A stretch of 36,230 bases of DNA from Candidatus Poribacteria bacterium (GCA_022825665.1 JAJDWI010000064.1:1-36230), one strand, 5' to 3'; shown: positions 26,509-35,116, counted from the first letter of the stretch. The notes: a model not told the origin generated them from the sequence alone. Made by a program: numbers and translations.

Positions 26509-27312
26509 TTATTCCACAGCAACAATTGCAATCTTCCAACGGTCTGCTTGAGGGTATAATGTTTCAGGCGACATAACAAATGTCCGTCTTGCTTCAACAG
26601 CCAAAACACTCCCTTTTACATCATGCACTTTCTGAAGCGTCTGCATGCCGACGGTTGGAACATCTATACGGAAATCATGACTATCGGATGCTGCTTTTGC
26701 AACAACAATTCCTTTGCCACCCAGCTCTCCACCTCGCTCAATCGTGGTATCTGTTCCTTCAATAGCTTCAATAGCAATTATAATCTCGTTCTTTACTACA
26801 ACAGTCTGACCAATATCTAAGTCTGCTATCCTACGTGCAATCTGTATGCCAATATCAATATCTTTCCACTGGGATGAATTCGGTTGTCGTTTTGTGAGAA
26901 CACCTGTTTCAGGTAATAGATGTGAGAGGAAATGATCTTGTTTCAGGATAGAAAGTCCAGCAGATTGAAAGTGTTCAAGCACTGCAGAAACAAGTGTGGA
27001 AGGTTTTCTACTACGATTTTGTGCTAAAATCTTAAGTGCTGTCGCATCAAATTGTAATGGACGAAGTAGGATACTTGGCTCAATTTTCCCGATAATGATA
27101 AGGTCGCGTACGTTTAACTCAAGCAGTTTTTGTGTTATTTTTTGAATCTGTCCAACACCATACGGATAGACTTCACACGATATTGAAGAAAAACGTTGTT
27201 GACCCTCTTTTGTTATTGGAATGATAATTGGGTGTATGCCTTGATCAACAGCACTATTTGCAACAAGTACTGGTAACTCACCTGCTCCTGCGATAATGCC
27301 GAGTTTTTTCAC
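26509..27312 (-). CDS. lpxI: UDP-2,3-diacylglucosamine pyrophosphatase, LpxI type
   Basis: A 267-residue DUF1009 protein. LpxI hydrolyses UDP-2,3-diacylglucosamine to lipid X in lipid A synthesis at the inner membrane surface, replacing LpxH in many bacteria. Family blocks seen: N-terminal KLGIIAGAGELPVLVA, IIIGKIEPS, DHFLSHLLPETG and the C-terminal FRIDVPTVGMQTL, whose Asp is in the conserved catalytic region. Start codon is GTG; no ATG is available in frame upstream. It follows the MacB-like permease by 53 nt and precedes the WD40 cluster. Its presence supports a lipopolysaccharide-bearing cell. Confidence 0.9.
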   Translation of the reverse strand: MKKLGIIAGAGELPVLVANSAVDQGIHPIIIPITKEGQQRFSSISCEVYPYGVGQIQKITQKLLELNVRDLIIIGKIEPSILLRPLQFDATALKILAQNRSRKPSTLVSAVLEHFQSAGLSILKQDHFLSHLLPETGVLTKRQPNSSQWKDIDIGIQIARRIADLDIGQTVVVKNEIIIAIEAIEGTDTTIERGGELGGKGIVVAKAASDSHDFRIDVPTVGMQTLQKVHDVKGSVLAVEARRTFVMSPETLYPQADRWKIAIVAVE

Positions 27313-27365
27313 GTCATTATTTCCGTATTTTCAATATTATGCCGAGGATTGCTATTGTCGATCGA

Positions 27366-28607
27366 TTATGTATGACGGATTGCCTCTATCGGACTGAGTT
27401 TTGCTGCTTGACTTGCGGGATAGTAACCAAAAAAGACACCTACCGCAGTACCTGCTGCGACTGAAGTGAGAACAGATTTAAAGGTAATTACCGATGGCCA
27501 TCCAAGCATACCTTTCATGAAGGTATCCACCGCCCAAGAAAAACCTTGACCAACAACCGCACCTAATGCGATACCCAAAATGCTACCAAAGAGACACAAA
27601 AGAATTGATTCAGTTAAGAATTGAAACCGAATATGATAGTTTTTTGCCCCTACTGCTTTTCGCAAACCTATCTCAGGTATCCGTTCTGTTACCGATACAA
27701 GCATAATATTAAGAATTCCGATTCCACCAACAATCAGTGATACTGATGCAATAATTACCAACACCATTTCAATAATAAATATAGTCTTTTTCGCGCTTTC
27801 AATCCCCTTCTTCGCTTGCCATGTTCTGAAAAAGGTATCATCTCCCCCATGGTTGCGTCTGATAACGGTTTGCACCTCTTTCACCGCTTGGTCTACAACA
27901 AGCGGACTTTTGGCACGAACCATAATATGTCCGACGTTGTCGTGTCCCCAAAACCTTGTCTGTGCAGTCGTAATAGGAATAAAGATCATGTTGTCATCGC
28001 TTTTCCCAGCCTCTAAGCCAGGACCACGGCTATCCATTATCCCAACAACTGTAAAACGTTTGTTATTGATTGCAACTTCTTTCCCGACAGGATCCATTCC
28101 CTTGAACTGTTCTTTCCATACCGTTGAACCTATAACACATATCTTATTCCATAGATCCATATCAGTATCCATAAGGAATCTGCCTGTTTGAGTATGCCAT
28201 TGACGGACTGCTTGATATTCAACTGTAGTTGCACGCATGTAAGTTGGTTTGTGTTTGCCCTCAACTTCAAAGTTGATATAATAACTCCCTTCCACTGTTG
28301 CAACTTCAACGGATGGACACTGCTCTAAAACGTCACGTAGGTCAGCCATGTTGAGATAGTGTGGACTATTGTTGCGTTGCCACCGATGATTACGTCGTAT
28401 CTTTCCAGGACGGTAGACACCAAACATACTCGGTCCACCAATCTTTTCAAATTCTGACATCACAAGTTTTTCTGCACCAGCACCTAATGACATCATAGCA
28501 ATTACACCTGCAATGCCTATGGTAATGCCTAACAATGTCAGTATTGTACGGAGTTTGCTTGCACGGAGTGCAGAAAATGCTGTAATTAGATTCTCAAGTA
28601 TTCTCAT
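27366..28607 (-). CDS. MacB-like ABC transporter permease (FtsX superfamily)
   Basis: A 413-residue permease with one N-terminal helix (about 20-45, LTLLGITIGIAGVIAMMSLG), a periplasmic MacB_PCD domain (about 50-270) and three C-terminal helices of the FtsX domain. The conserved cytoplasmic block VTERIPEIGLRKAVGAK is present, and the tail PASQAAKLSPIEAIRH is diagnostic of this family. Such permeases drive mechanotransmission of lipoproteins or export of small molecules with a separate MacB-type ATPase. No ATPase is adjacent downstream or upstream here. Shine-Dalgarno is weak (TGAGAAA). Confidence 0.92.
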   Translation of the reverse strand: MRILENLITAFSALRASKLRTILTLLGITIGIAGVIAMMSLGAGAEKLVMSEFEKIGGPSMFGVYRPGKIRRNHRWQRNNSPHYLNMADLRDVLEQCPSVEVATVEGSYYINFEVEGKHKPTYMRATTVEYQAVRQWHTQTGRFLMDTDMDLWNKICVIGSTVWKEQFKGMDPVGKEVAINNKRFTVVGIMDSRGPGLEAGKSDDNMIFIPITTAQTRFWGHDNVGHIMVRAKSPLVVDQAVKEVQTVIRRNHGGDDTFFRTWQAKKGIESAKKTIFIIEMVLVIIASVSLIVGGIGILNIMLVSVTERIPEIGLRKAVGAKNYHIRFQFLTESILLCLFGSILGIALGAVVGQGFSWAVDTFMKGMLGWPSVITFKSVLTSVAAGTAVGVFFGYYPASQAAKLSPIEAIRHT

Positions 28608-28699
28608 CTTTTTCTCAAAAGGTAATTTATAGATTGTTGTTAATCAACAGTATACAACAGTAGCAAGTGATATGCAAATATTCTTGGATGTTTATGTGT

Positions 28700-28782
28700 G
28701 AGAAGTTAATATGATACCATTTCTAAATAATAACTTCTCATTAACAAAAACGCGTTTGTAGTCGCGCAATTCATTGCGCCTC
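28700..28782 (+). repeat. Dispersed palindromic repeat copy with extension
   Basis: GAGAAGTTA (28700-28708) and TAACTTCTC (28731-28739) form an inverted pair, followed by the GTAGTCGCGCAATTCATTGCGCCTC unit (28758-28782). The extension from about 28714 onward matches, in reverse, the copy at 8400-8470. Confidence 0.75.
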
Positions 28783-28842
28783 GGACATTTGGATTTATTA
28801 AAGTCTCAAAATGTTATTTTGTTTATTAGAATTGGTATGAAT

Positions 28843-29005
28843 TGTCAGAACCAGGATTTACAGGATTGTTTCCTATTATAGTACTAATTCATCATAGACA
28901 TAGTTATTACTTGATAAACGATGATGTCAATTCTGAAGTAAAACATTTATCTGTGTAGTAACAAATCCTGAAAATCCTATAATCCTGTCCATCCTGGTTC
29001 AGACA
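28843..29005. repeat. Fold-back element with TGTCTGAACCAGGAT-type ends and a unique core
   Basis: TGTCAGAACCAGGAT at the left (28843-28857) and ATCCTGGTTCAGACA at the right (28991-29005) are inverted repeats. The ends match those of the elements at 16497, 34577 and 36053, but the core (about 28870-28960) shows no resemblance to theirs. The rest of the gene-free stretch 28608-29031 holds only this and the repeat at 28700. Confidence 0.75.
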
Positions 29006-29031
29006 ATTAACAGTACAATACAAAATGGAAT

Positions 29032-30486
29032 CTATTCACCCGGATAGAGTCTTCCAAAATACGCTGAATACCCTTCAGGTCCAGGATACCCATCAAAGAA
29101 AGAACAACCGGTTGGAAAATCTGCCTCTCCTCCACTTCGTAACCACTTCATTAAAGCAGGATCAATACCCCGCTGTCCAATCTCATCAACAGCGGCAGCG
29201 TGTAGTTTAGCAACGACATCTTGATGTTGATCTTGGACATAATCTATTGAACCGAGTTTAATCAGTCTGGAGTTTTCAGGTTTGGCAGAAACTTCTATAT
29301 TCCAATCTTGGTCAAAGGCAGTAAAGAGGATACCTTTATTTCTTTTTCCTGCTTGCGTCCAATTCTGGATACTACCACCTGAAAGTGCAATCTCTCGTTC
29401 ACCTGACCCACCTTCGCGTGCAGGTGTTAAAAAGTCATGACCCTCGAGACCATCAGGACGATCTATACCAAGTATATTCAATATTGTCGGGAAGAAATCT
29501 TGGGGTTGGACAATAACGTTACTACGTCCTGTGTCCCCCTCAGGAAGACGGACAAAGAGCGGAACATGTCCCTCTTGTTCACGAACAGGTTGCCCTTTAC
29601 CAAACGAACCACGTTCACCAACATTCGTGCCGTGGTCGCCTGTGAGAATCACAGCAGTATTCTTATCAAGTCCAGTTGATTCAAGCGCATCCACAAACTC
29701 ACCGAAGCAGTGATCCATCCATGTTAACTTAGCAGCATATTGATCTTTTATATGTTGCTTCGCCACATCAGACAGAACATTTTTGTTTCTACCACCAAGG
29801 CTACGGGGGTCAATATTACCGTCATAACCGGGACGTTTATCATATTTTTTCATAAATTCCGGAGGTGCATCCCACGGTTCGTGCGGATCAAAGCAGTCAA
29901 CCCAAAGGAAGAAATTCTCCCTTTTTGCGTTATCTTTTAAGAATTGCGCTGCGGTGTTGAAGAGTTTCGCACAGTTCCAGTCTCCAAGACTTTTACGATT
30001 TCTGTTGGCACGTGCATAACTCCGCAGCATATTTGATTTAAATGCACTATCATCAAGACAATCAAAGAGCGATTCTTTCACCCAGTTCTCAGGTATTGGG
30101 ACATCATCCATAATCCAGTCCCGATCTACTTCTGCACCACGAATAAATGTCCATGCATGAAAAGGCCAGTCAAAGTTATGTCCACCGTTAACAAGATGTG
30201 GAGTGTCGTGAAGAAGCTGCGTAGCATACCCTTGTTGTGCAAGTGTTCGTGGTAAAGTCTGTCTCTCATGTCTGAGCGGTTTCCAAGCATGGAAAGGCGC
30301 ACCATATTGCCCCGTAATAACATCTGTCCGATACGGTATTGTTGGGAAACTTGCACAAAATGCACGGTCAAATGCCCAAGCTTTTGATGCAAATCTGTCA
30401 ATGTTAGGTGTTTCTATCCAATCATTTCCATTTGCACCGATATAGTCATAACGTAAAGTATCTATTACAATATATGCTACATTCAT
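29032..30486 (-). CDS. Sulfatase-fold hydrolase with Thr at the nucleophile position
   Basis: A 484-residue protein of the alkaline phosphatase/sulfatase superfamily. Metal-site blocks are visible: YIVIDTLRYD at the N-terminus (D9), DCFDPHEPW in the middle and ILTGDHGTNVGERG (Asp-His). The sulfatase signature CxPxR...TG reads T49-I-P-Y-R53 with T58-G59, so the Cys or Ser that is converted to formylglycine is Thr. A classic sulfatase mechanism is therefore unlikely; Thr nucleophiles do occur in the phosphodiesterase/NPP branch of the superfamily. No signal peptide is seen. AAGGAG precedes the ATG. It lies 40 nt after a PhyH gene and probably shares its transcript. Confidence 0.85.
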   Translation of the reverse strand: MNVAYIVIDTLRYDYIGANGNDWIETPNIDRFASKAWAFDRAFCASFPTIPYRTDVITGQYGAPFHAWKPLRHERQTLPRTLAQQGYATQLLHDTPHLVNGGHNFDWPFHAWTFIRGAEVDRDWIMDDVPIPENWVKESLFDCLDDSAFKSNMLRSYARANRNRKSLGDWNCAKLFNTAAQFLKDNAKRENFFLWVDCFDPHEPWDAPPEFMKKYDKRPGYDGNIDPRSLGGRNKNVLSDVAKQHIKDQYAAKLTWMDHCFGEFVDALESTGLDKNTAVILTGDHGTNVGERGSFGKGQPVREQEGHVPLFVRLPEGDTGRSNVIVQPQDFFPTILNILGIDRPDGLEGHDFLTPAREGGSGEREIALSGGSIQNWTQAGKRNKGILFTAFDQDWNIEVSAKPENSRLIKLGSIDYVQDQHQDVVAKLHAAAVDEIGQRGIDPALMKWLRSGGEADFPTGCSFFDGYPGPEGYSAYFGRLYPGE

Positions 30487-30526
30487 ATTAACTCCTTATG
30501 TAGTGGCACTATGTTGTACCTGAAAA

Positions 30527-31273
30527 TTACCATTTTGGAATTGCACCAAGCAACAACTTTTGTTGAGGTGTTCCTTCTTCACGTAGTCGTGTGACGCGTG
30601 GTCCATCAAAAGGTTCGCGAGATTTCATCCAAGCATTCTGATAGCACATAAGACAGACGCGACGACGTTCTGAAGAGGTGTTTGCAGCACCACGATGCCA
30701 CGTCCAACCATCAAACATAACCGCTTGTCCTGGGGAAACTAAAACGCGTTTTTCATCTGGGAGTTGAACCGGAGAGGGTGGCGGACGAAACGGGGCTCTG
30801 TGGCTACCGGGTTGAACTACTGTTGGTCCAGTTTCATCTGTTATTTCGTCAAGATAGTATCCACAGTTGATTTGAGCAGGCAAACTGCCATAAGGTGTAC
30901 CAAATTGATCAACAGGCCAAGGACCATCTCGATGCCAGTTTTGATCGGGAGTACCTGGTTCAGTAATTCGTGCTGTTGCACTGTGTAATTGGACACAAGT
31001 TCCTAATATCGCTTCCATCCGTTTCATCACTGGCGGATTGTCAAGCAGAAATGCAAACCTATCATCCTCTTCAAGCAACTCACCGATGAATTGGCTTTTC
31101 TCATGACGTTCATAGCTTTCATCAAGTGCCGCACGCAACGACTCAATTTGTTCAGGAGTTGCCGCATCATTGACAATCAGGTATCCCCATTTTAAGAAAA
31201 AGTTCACTTCCGCTTGTAATTCGTGATCAAGTTCTACATTCAAATGTGGAGGAACTACCGGTCCTTCAGCCAT
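30527..31273 (-). CDS. PhyH-family Fe(II)/2-oxoglutarate dioxygenase
   Basis: A 248-residue member with an intact triad: H114-R-D116 (NWHRDGPW) and H193 (WTWHRGAAN), and an Arg cluster (203-205) for 2-oxoglutarate. The block VVQPGSHRAP is the usual PGSH element of the family. The gene starts six bases after the stop of the next PhyH gene; its Shine-Dalgarno AAGGAG is inside the end of that gene's coding sequence, indicating coupled translation. The two are not close duplicates. It precedes the sulfatase-fold gene. Substrate unknown. Confidence 0.88.
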   Translation of the reverse strand: MAEGPVVPPHLNVELDHELQAEVNFFLKWGYLIVNDAATPEQIESLRAALDESYERHEKSQFIGELLEEDDRFAFLLDNPPVMKRMEAILGTCVQLHSATARITEPGTPDQNWHRDGPWPVDQFGTPYGSLPAQINCGYYLDEITDETGPTVVQPGSHRAPFRPPPSPVQLPDEKRVLVSPGQAVMFDGWTWHRGAANTSSERRRVCLMCYQNAWMKSREPFDGPRVTRLREEGTPQQKLLLGAIPKW

Positions 31274-31279
31274 TGTCTA

Positions 31280-32101
31280 TTACTCCTTTATTGCAGCACG
31301 GTCAGCCTCTGCCCACTGTTCCCACCGTTCCTCATCAGATTGAAGAAAACCTGAGTTACAACGTGGTTGCAGCTGCTCATCTACACCGAGAAGTCTCATC
31401 AGTTGGTGATTGTTTGCTGCTTTAGCGTCTGCAAGCAGTTTTTGGGTGTGTGGTCCTGTATGATGATCAGTATGTTTTAGCCACGTTAGGTTATAGTAGA
31501 TACTAAAAAAGTATCGCAACTGACCAGATGTATTCGGTGTACCAGAATGAACGAGACCGTTATGTGTAATCACAACATCACCAGCCTTCATGTGAATAAT
31601 AGTTTCGTCAGGATGTGGTATTCCGCGGTTAACGTCTTCAATCATCAACGGTGATCGATGCGAACCAACAATTACACGCAGAGGACCAAATTCATCTGTA
31701 AGGTCTTGAAGATATGATATTGCATTGACTGCATTAGGACGGTGGTATGCATCAGTAAACGGAACATGCGCCCAACGATCGCGATGCCATCCTGATACTC
31801 TACCCTCTGCTTTTTCCTGTTCAATAGACGGAAAAGCTGCAAGCGTAAGGTTGTCTAACTGGACAAAAGGACCCATCACCTTTTCTATAAATTCAAGGAT
31901 AGTCGAATTTGAGACAGCCGACCACATCAATTCTGGTGCTAATTCCAATGTATTACCAAACCATGTTTGCCCATTGTGTTCAGCAGAGAGTTCCTGATGT
32001 TTTTCTTTCCATAGCTGCATCTGTGTTTCATCAAACACTTTCTCAAAAATTGTGAAACCATCAGTCTTGTAGGCTTCAAGTCGTTCCTCTAATATAGACA
32101 T
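31280..32101 (-). CDS. PhyH-family Fe(II)/2-oxoglutarate dioxygenase
   Basis: A 273-residue protein with H106-R-D108 (GWHRDRWAH), H185 (GLVHSGTPN) and R196 as the candidate 2-oxoglutarate contact. VIVGSHRSP is the PGSH-like block. It lies 76 nt after the Gfo/Idh gene and six bases before the next PhyH gene, so Gfo/Idh - PhyH - PhyH - sulfatase-fold probably form one operon. AGGAAAC precedes the ATG. Likely a hydroxylase or demethylase-type oxidation of a small molecule; nothing in sequence names the substrate. Confidence 0.88.
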   Translation of the reverse strand: MSILEERLEAYKTDGFTIFEKVFDETQMQLWKEKHQELSAEHNGQTWFGNTLELAPELMWSAVSNSTILEFIEKVMGPFVQLDNLTLAAFPSIEQEKAEGRVSGWHRDRWAHVPFTDAYHRPNAVNAISYLQDLTDEFGPLRVIVGSHRSPLMIEDVNRGIPHPDETIIHMKAGDVVITHNGLVHSGTPNTSGQLRYFFSIYYNLTWLKHTDHHTGPHTQKLLADAKAANNHQLMRLLGVDEQLQPRCNSGFLQSDEERWEQWAEADRAAIKE

Positions 32102-32177
32102 CGTTGTTTCCTATTGAATGCATAAACAACACAAAAGTATCTATAAAACTTTATGATTTTGCTTATAGGGTTGTATA

Positions 32178-33128
32178 CTACTTATCAACACTTTCCAATA
32201 TTCTACCAGCAAGCTCCATCGTTTTTACTGCCTCATCAAGACTTGCCGCAGGTAGAGAAACAGGTGTATCAGATTTTATACAATCCAGAAAATATCGGTT
32301 TTGCTCTACGGTACCTCCACTACCCGGTTCAATGAGTTTGTGCTGTGTTCCGTCACAGTAAACAGTTCCTTGTGACACTCCCTCAAGATACGCTGAAATG
32401 TCTCTACCGTGGATCTCGTATCGTTCAAGGCGTGCATCTGTGGTATAGTTGGCAATAAGTTGAGCAACACATCCGCTTTCAAAAAGTATCAAGGCAGCAT
32501 GAACATCCTTATACTCAGAAATAGTTCGTTTGACAACACTATGAACTTCCTGCACATCAGACTCTGCAATCGAACGCAGTGTATCTAAAGCGTGTATTGG
32601 GGTTTCCAAAAACATATTATCCATAAGAATTTTAGGAAATCTACCGTATTGTCCTAACCGAGTGATGCTCTTATGAAACTCACCGACAAGTTGGGTAACT
32701 TGTCCACGGTCCTTTACCATCTGTTTGGCTTGTGTAATAATTGGATGGAAACGACGGTTCCACCCTACCATTCCTTTCGCACCAGTTTCCTTAGCAGTAT
32801 CACGCAAATTAATTGTTTCTTCAACACGCATTCCAGGAGGTTTTTCAAGCAAAGTGTTAATCCCGCGTTCTAAACATGGTAGGGCTGCTTCTCCGTTTAA
32901 ATGTGCAGGTGTAGCAACGAAAATCGCATCAAGTTCTTCACTATCCAGCAACGCTTCAATGCTATCATAACGTTTTGAGATGTAAAATGCATCACCAGCG
33001 TTGTTACGTGCATTTTCTACTGGATCGCAGACTGCCACAAGGTCAACGTCCTCAAATTCTGAGAGGATTTGCATGTGACCGCGCCCGCGACTTCCACATC
33101 CTATTATTCCAACACGTAAGTTTTTCAT
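32178..33128 (-). CDS. Gfo/Idh/MocA-family oxidoreductase
   Basis: About 316 residues with a clear Rossmann start LRVGIIGCGSRGRGHMQ, the EKP catalytic motif (LLEKPPGMR) and the C-terminal substrate domain. The block usually carrying D-x-x-x-H reads FLETPIHALDTLRS. An in-frame ATG at 33137 exists, but AGGA is only one base from it and about nine bases from ATG 33128, so I use the latter. It heads the likely operon into two PhyH genes and the sulfatase-fold gene, suggesting a pathway acting on a sugar-like or methylated compound. Confidence 0.9.
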   Translation of the reverse strand: MKNLRVGIIGCGSRGRGHMQILSEFEDVDLVAVCDPVENARNNAGDAFYISKRYDSIEALLDSEELDAIFVATPAHLNGEAALPCLERGINTLLEKPPGMRVEETINLRDTAKETGAKGMVGWNRRFHPIITQAKQMVKDRGQVTQLVGEFHKSITRLGQYGRFPKILMDNMFLETPIHALDTLRSIAESDVQEVHSVVKRTISEYKDVHAALILFESGCVAQLIANYTTDARLERYEIHGRDISAYLEGVSQGTVYCDGTQHKLIEPGSGGTVEQNRYFLDCIKSDTPVSLPAASLDEAVKTMELAGRILESVDK

Positions 33129-33207
33129 ATCAATCATCCTAATGTCTAATCAGGGCTATTTAGTTTTAAAATTTCTAAGCAGATGCATGTTACTAACCAC
33201 TTATATC

Positions 33208-33343
33208 GTAGGTCGGGTAGACTTCGCTCTACCCATAAGCGTCCATTTAAGCAGGAGATGCGTTTGTAGTCGCGCAATTCGTTGCACCTCTTACATTCCG
33301 TAGGGGCGAGGTCGCCTCGCCCGCATTCTAACATACAGTCCTG
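33208..33343 (+). repeat. Dispersed composite repeat copy (left part)
   Basis: Contains GGGTAGACTTCGCTCTACCC as a hairpin (33214-33233), the left element end TAAGCGTCCATTTA (33236-33249), the GTAGTCGCGCAATTC...CACCTC palindrome (33266-33290) and GGGGCGAGGTCGCCTCGCCC. It lacks the inner fold-back element. It lies in the 265-bp gap between the Gfo/Idh and PhyH genes and so separates their transcripts or is transcribed with them. Confidence 0.75.
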
Positions 33344-33393
33344 TGGCATTGAATTGTGAAAAATATATCAGAAAAACCGAAAACTAAATAACC

Positions 33394-34182
33394 CTAATGT
33401 CTAATGTGTGGTGCTTCCATCACCTCACGCTGTTCAGGAGACATATCATCAATATATTCGGGATATTCAATGCGATGTGCTCCAGCACTATATGCTTGAA
33501 AACCAGGACTGAATTTATAGAGAAGTGCACGTCTTTGGTGGTCAGCTTTCCATGGAAGCGTGCCGTGCGTTAGTGTTTCAGTGAAGATTACAGCATCCCC
33601 TGCTTTTGCATTAACTTCATGCACCAAATTTTGGTATTTTTCGTAACGTTTCATATTGCTTGGACATGGCAGGTTTGCCTTGTGGCTACCCGGAATTAGT
33701 GCAAGACCGCCATCCCCTGGACCTTCATCTGCCAGCATATATTCCACAACTGTAAGTCCAGTATAAATACGTCCATATTTGAAGAAATATGCCTCTGAGA
33801 AATTGGGTCGTTCAATCCCACCACCGTGCAATGTGCCACCTTCTGTCCCGTTTTCCATAGCGATTAAGCCTGGACCGTGATCAAGTCTATACTGTTTACC
33901 TAATATTTCCTCTAAATGCGGCTTTACATTCGGATGAATCAGCAATGCACGAAAAGGCTCACACCAAGGTCTTTCCCATGCCAACATCCCACCCATATCC
34001 ATCCGATGTGCAGTTCCAGAAAGTGCTTCTGAACCACCTGCCAAAGAATTCTCACGTTCTCTCAGATGTTCTATGTGGTGATCAATTGCCGCATTACACT
34101 GTTCCACCTCTTCATTGGTAAGTGCATTTTCAACAATGATATAACCCGTCAGATCAAATAGGTATTTTTGTTCTTCATTCAT
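33394..34182 (-). CDS. PhyH-family dioxygenase with HGG in place of HxD
   Basis: A 262-residue member. The N-terminal LFDLTGYIIVENALTNEEV is typical, LIPGSHKANLPCP is the PGSH block, and H206 (TLTHGTLPW) with R217/R218 give the distal His and 2-oxoglutarate Arg. The first iron motif, however, is GTLHGGGIER (H119-G-G121), with Gly where Asp should be. In Fe/2-oxoglutarate halogenases such as SyrB2, itself PhyH-like, Asp is replaced by Gly or Ala to leave a halide site. Many environmental PhyH paralogs also carry LHGG, so this may be a distinct branch with another ligand. GGAGA precedes the ATG by seven bases; it is separated from the Gfo/Idh gene by a repeat. Confidence 0.85.
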   Translation of the reverse strand: MNEEQKYLFDLTGYIIVENALTNEEVEQCNAAIDHHIEHLRERENSLAGGSEALSGTAHRMDMGGMLAWERPWCEPFRALLIHPNVKPHLEEILGKQYRLDHGPGLIAMENGTEGGTLHGGGIERPNFSEAYFFKYGRIYTGLTVVEYMLADEGPGDGGLALIPGSHKANLPCPSNMKRYEKYQNLVHEVNAKAGDAVIFTETLTHGTLPWKADHQRRALLYKFSPGFQAYSAGAHRIEYPEYIDDMSPEQREVMEAPHIRH

Positions 34183-34288
34183 TTTTGATTCTCCAGTATA
34201 TATCGGAGGAGGTAGTTAGTAATATTACGTAGAACTTGGTAGATGCAGTTTCCTAACCAATGCAGAATGCCAAACGCGCATGCTGCCA

Positions 34289-34389
34289 TAAGCATCAATT
34301 TAAGGAGAAAACGCGTTCGTAGTCGCGCAATTTATTGCGCCTCTTACATTTCATAGGGGCGAGGTCTCCTCGCCCACATTCTCACAGGG
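34289..34389 (+). repeat. Dispersed composite repeat copy (left part)
   Basis: Begins TAAGCATCAATTTAAGGAG, then GTAGTCGCGCAATTTATTGCGCCTC (34319-34343) and GGGGCGAGGTCTCCTCGCCC. It resembles the left third of the element at 16364 and lacks the inner fold-back part. Confidence 0.75.
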
Positions 34390-34496
34390 TAAAAGATATA
34401 TACGAAATACGAAAAATGCATATACCAAACTCAAGGTATATTAGCAATCCCAAAAAAGTGTGTCAAGGAAAATCAAACACTACTTACGCACAAGTG

Positions 34497-34718
34497 GTAG
34501 GCGCGCAATTCATTGCGCCTCAGACATTCCGTAGGGGCAAGGTTTCCTCACCCGCATCCTCACATACATCCCGTAGGTCTGAACCAGGAATTTCAGGGAA
34601 AAGATTGTCTTTCAATGTTCCTTTGTAAAAGGTAGCCCTTCATCCTTTACAACGGAATATATACTCACCAACTCCTAATCCTGTCCATCTTGTAATCCTG
34701 AAAATCCTGGTTCAAACA
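34497..34718 (+). repeat. Dispersed composite repeat copy with fold-back element
   Basis: GTAGGCGCGCAATTCATTGC... (34497-34521), a degenerate GGGGCAAGGTTTCCTCACCC palindrome, then a fold-back element 34577-34718 with ends GTCTGAACCAGGA and ATCCTGGTTCAAACA. Its core (34614-34683) runs in the same direction as the core at 36110-36178. With the copy at 34289 it fills most of the gene-free stretch 34183-34781. Confidence 0.75.
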
Positions 34719-34781
34719 AAAGTGCAAGTGTAGAGTAAAATCAAAATAAAAATAAATAATTCAAAATTAGTAAAAATAAAT

Positions 34782-34811
34782 TTGACAACAGACAATTACT
34801 TATGTTATAAT
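34782..34811 (+). promoter_or_regulatory. Consensus sigma-70 promoter
   Basis: TTGACA at 34782-34787 and TATAAT at 34806-34811, both perfect consensus hexamers, separated by 18 bp. Predicted transcription begins near 34818 and would run into the ORFs at 34865 and 35132. This is the best promoter in the window. Confidence 0.75.
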
Positions 34812-34864
34812 ATATTTCACATACACGTTTACATATATGAGAATTACCGTTTTTACCTAATATT

Positions 34865-35116
34865 ATGAAAAACTTAATACATTTCATTCAATATATTACG
34901 CAAAAACATATACAAACAAATCGAACTGTTACATCAATTGCCACATACGGTACAGGAATAAGAAAACAGTCATATTTAAAAATTCAAAACCGTACCAAAA
35001 AGGGCAAAATAAAAAACGTTTTATTCCGTATGAAAATAGCTATAAACCCATATATAGACTGGGATGACACCACCGTACCAAAACCGTACCAAAAAACGAA
35101 AACTGGTACGGTTTAA
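34865..35116 (+). CDS. Hypothetical 83-residue ORF or leader
   Basis: It lies about 47 bases after the predicted transcription start and ends at a TAA overlapping the hairpin before the next gene. The product is basic and Lys/Thr/Ile-rich (MKNLIHFIQYITQKH...KTKTGTV) with no recognised domain. There is no good Shine-Dalgarno before the ATG. Its 3' third is made of the repeated CCGTACC boxes, so the frame could be a by-product of a structured untranslated leader. I cannot decide between a small gene and a leader. Confidence 0.3.
   Translation: MKNLIHFIQYITQKHIQTNRTVTSIATYGTGIRKQSYLKIQNRTKKGKIKNVLFRMKIAINPYIDWDDTTVPKPYQKTKTGTV
34986..35114 (+). promoter_or_regulatory. Repeated CCGTACC boxes and perfect hairpin before the Shine-Dalgarno
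   Basis: AACCGTACCAAAA-type boxes occur around 34988-35001, at 35073-35083 and at 35084-35094; the latter two are exactly 11 bp apart, one helical turn. The last box (AAACCGTACCA, 35081-35091) is fully complementary to TGGTACGGTTT at 35104-35114, giving an 11-bp stem with a 12-nt loop. The stem ends four bases before the AAAGGA ribosome-binding site (35118-35123) of the gene at 35132. This could be an operator array, an attenuator or a translational control hairpin. Confidence 0.55.

Noticed and set aside
27366-28607. Pairing of the MacB-like permease with the ABC ATPase at 14446
   Set aside because: They are more than 12 kb apart in separate operons, and the ATPase has atypical switch residues; nothing links them.
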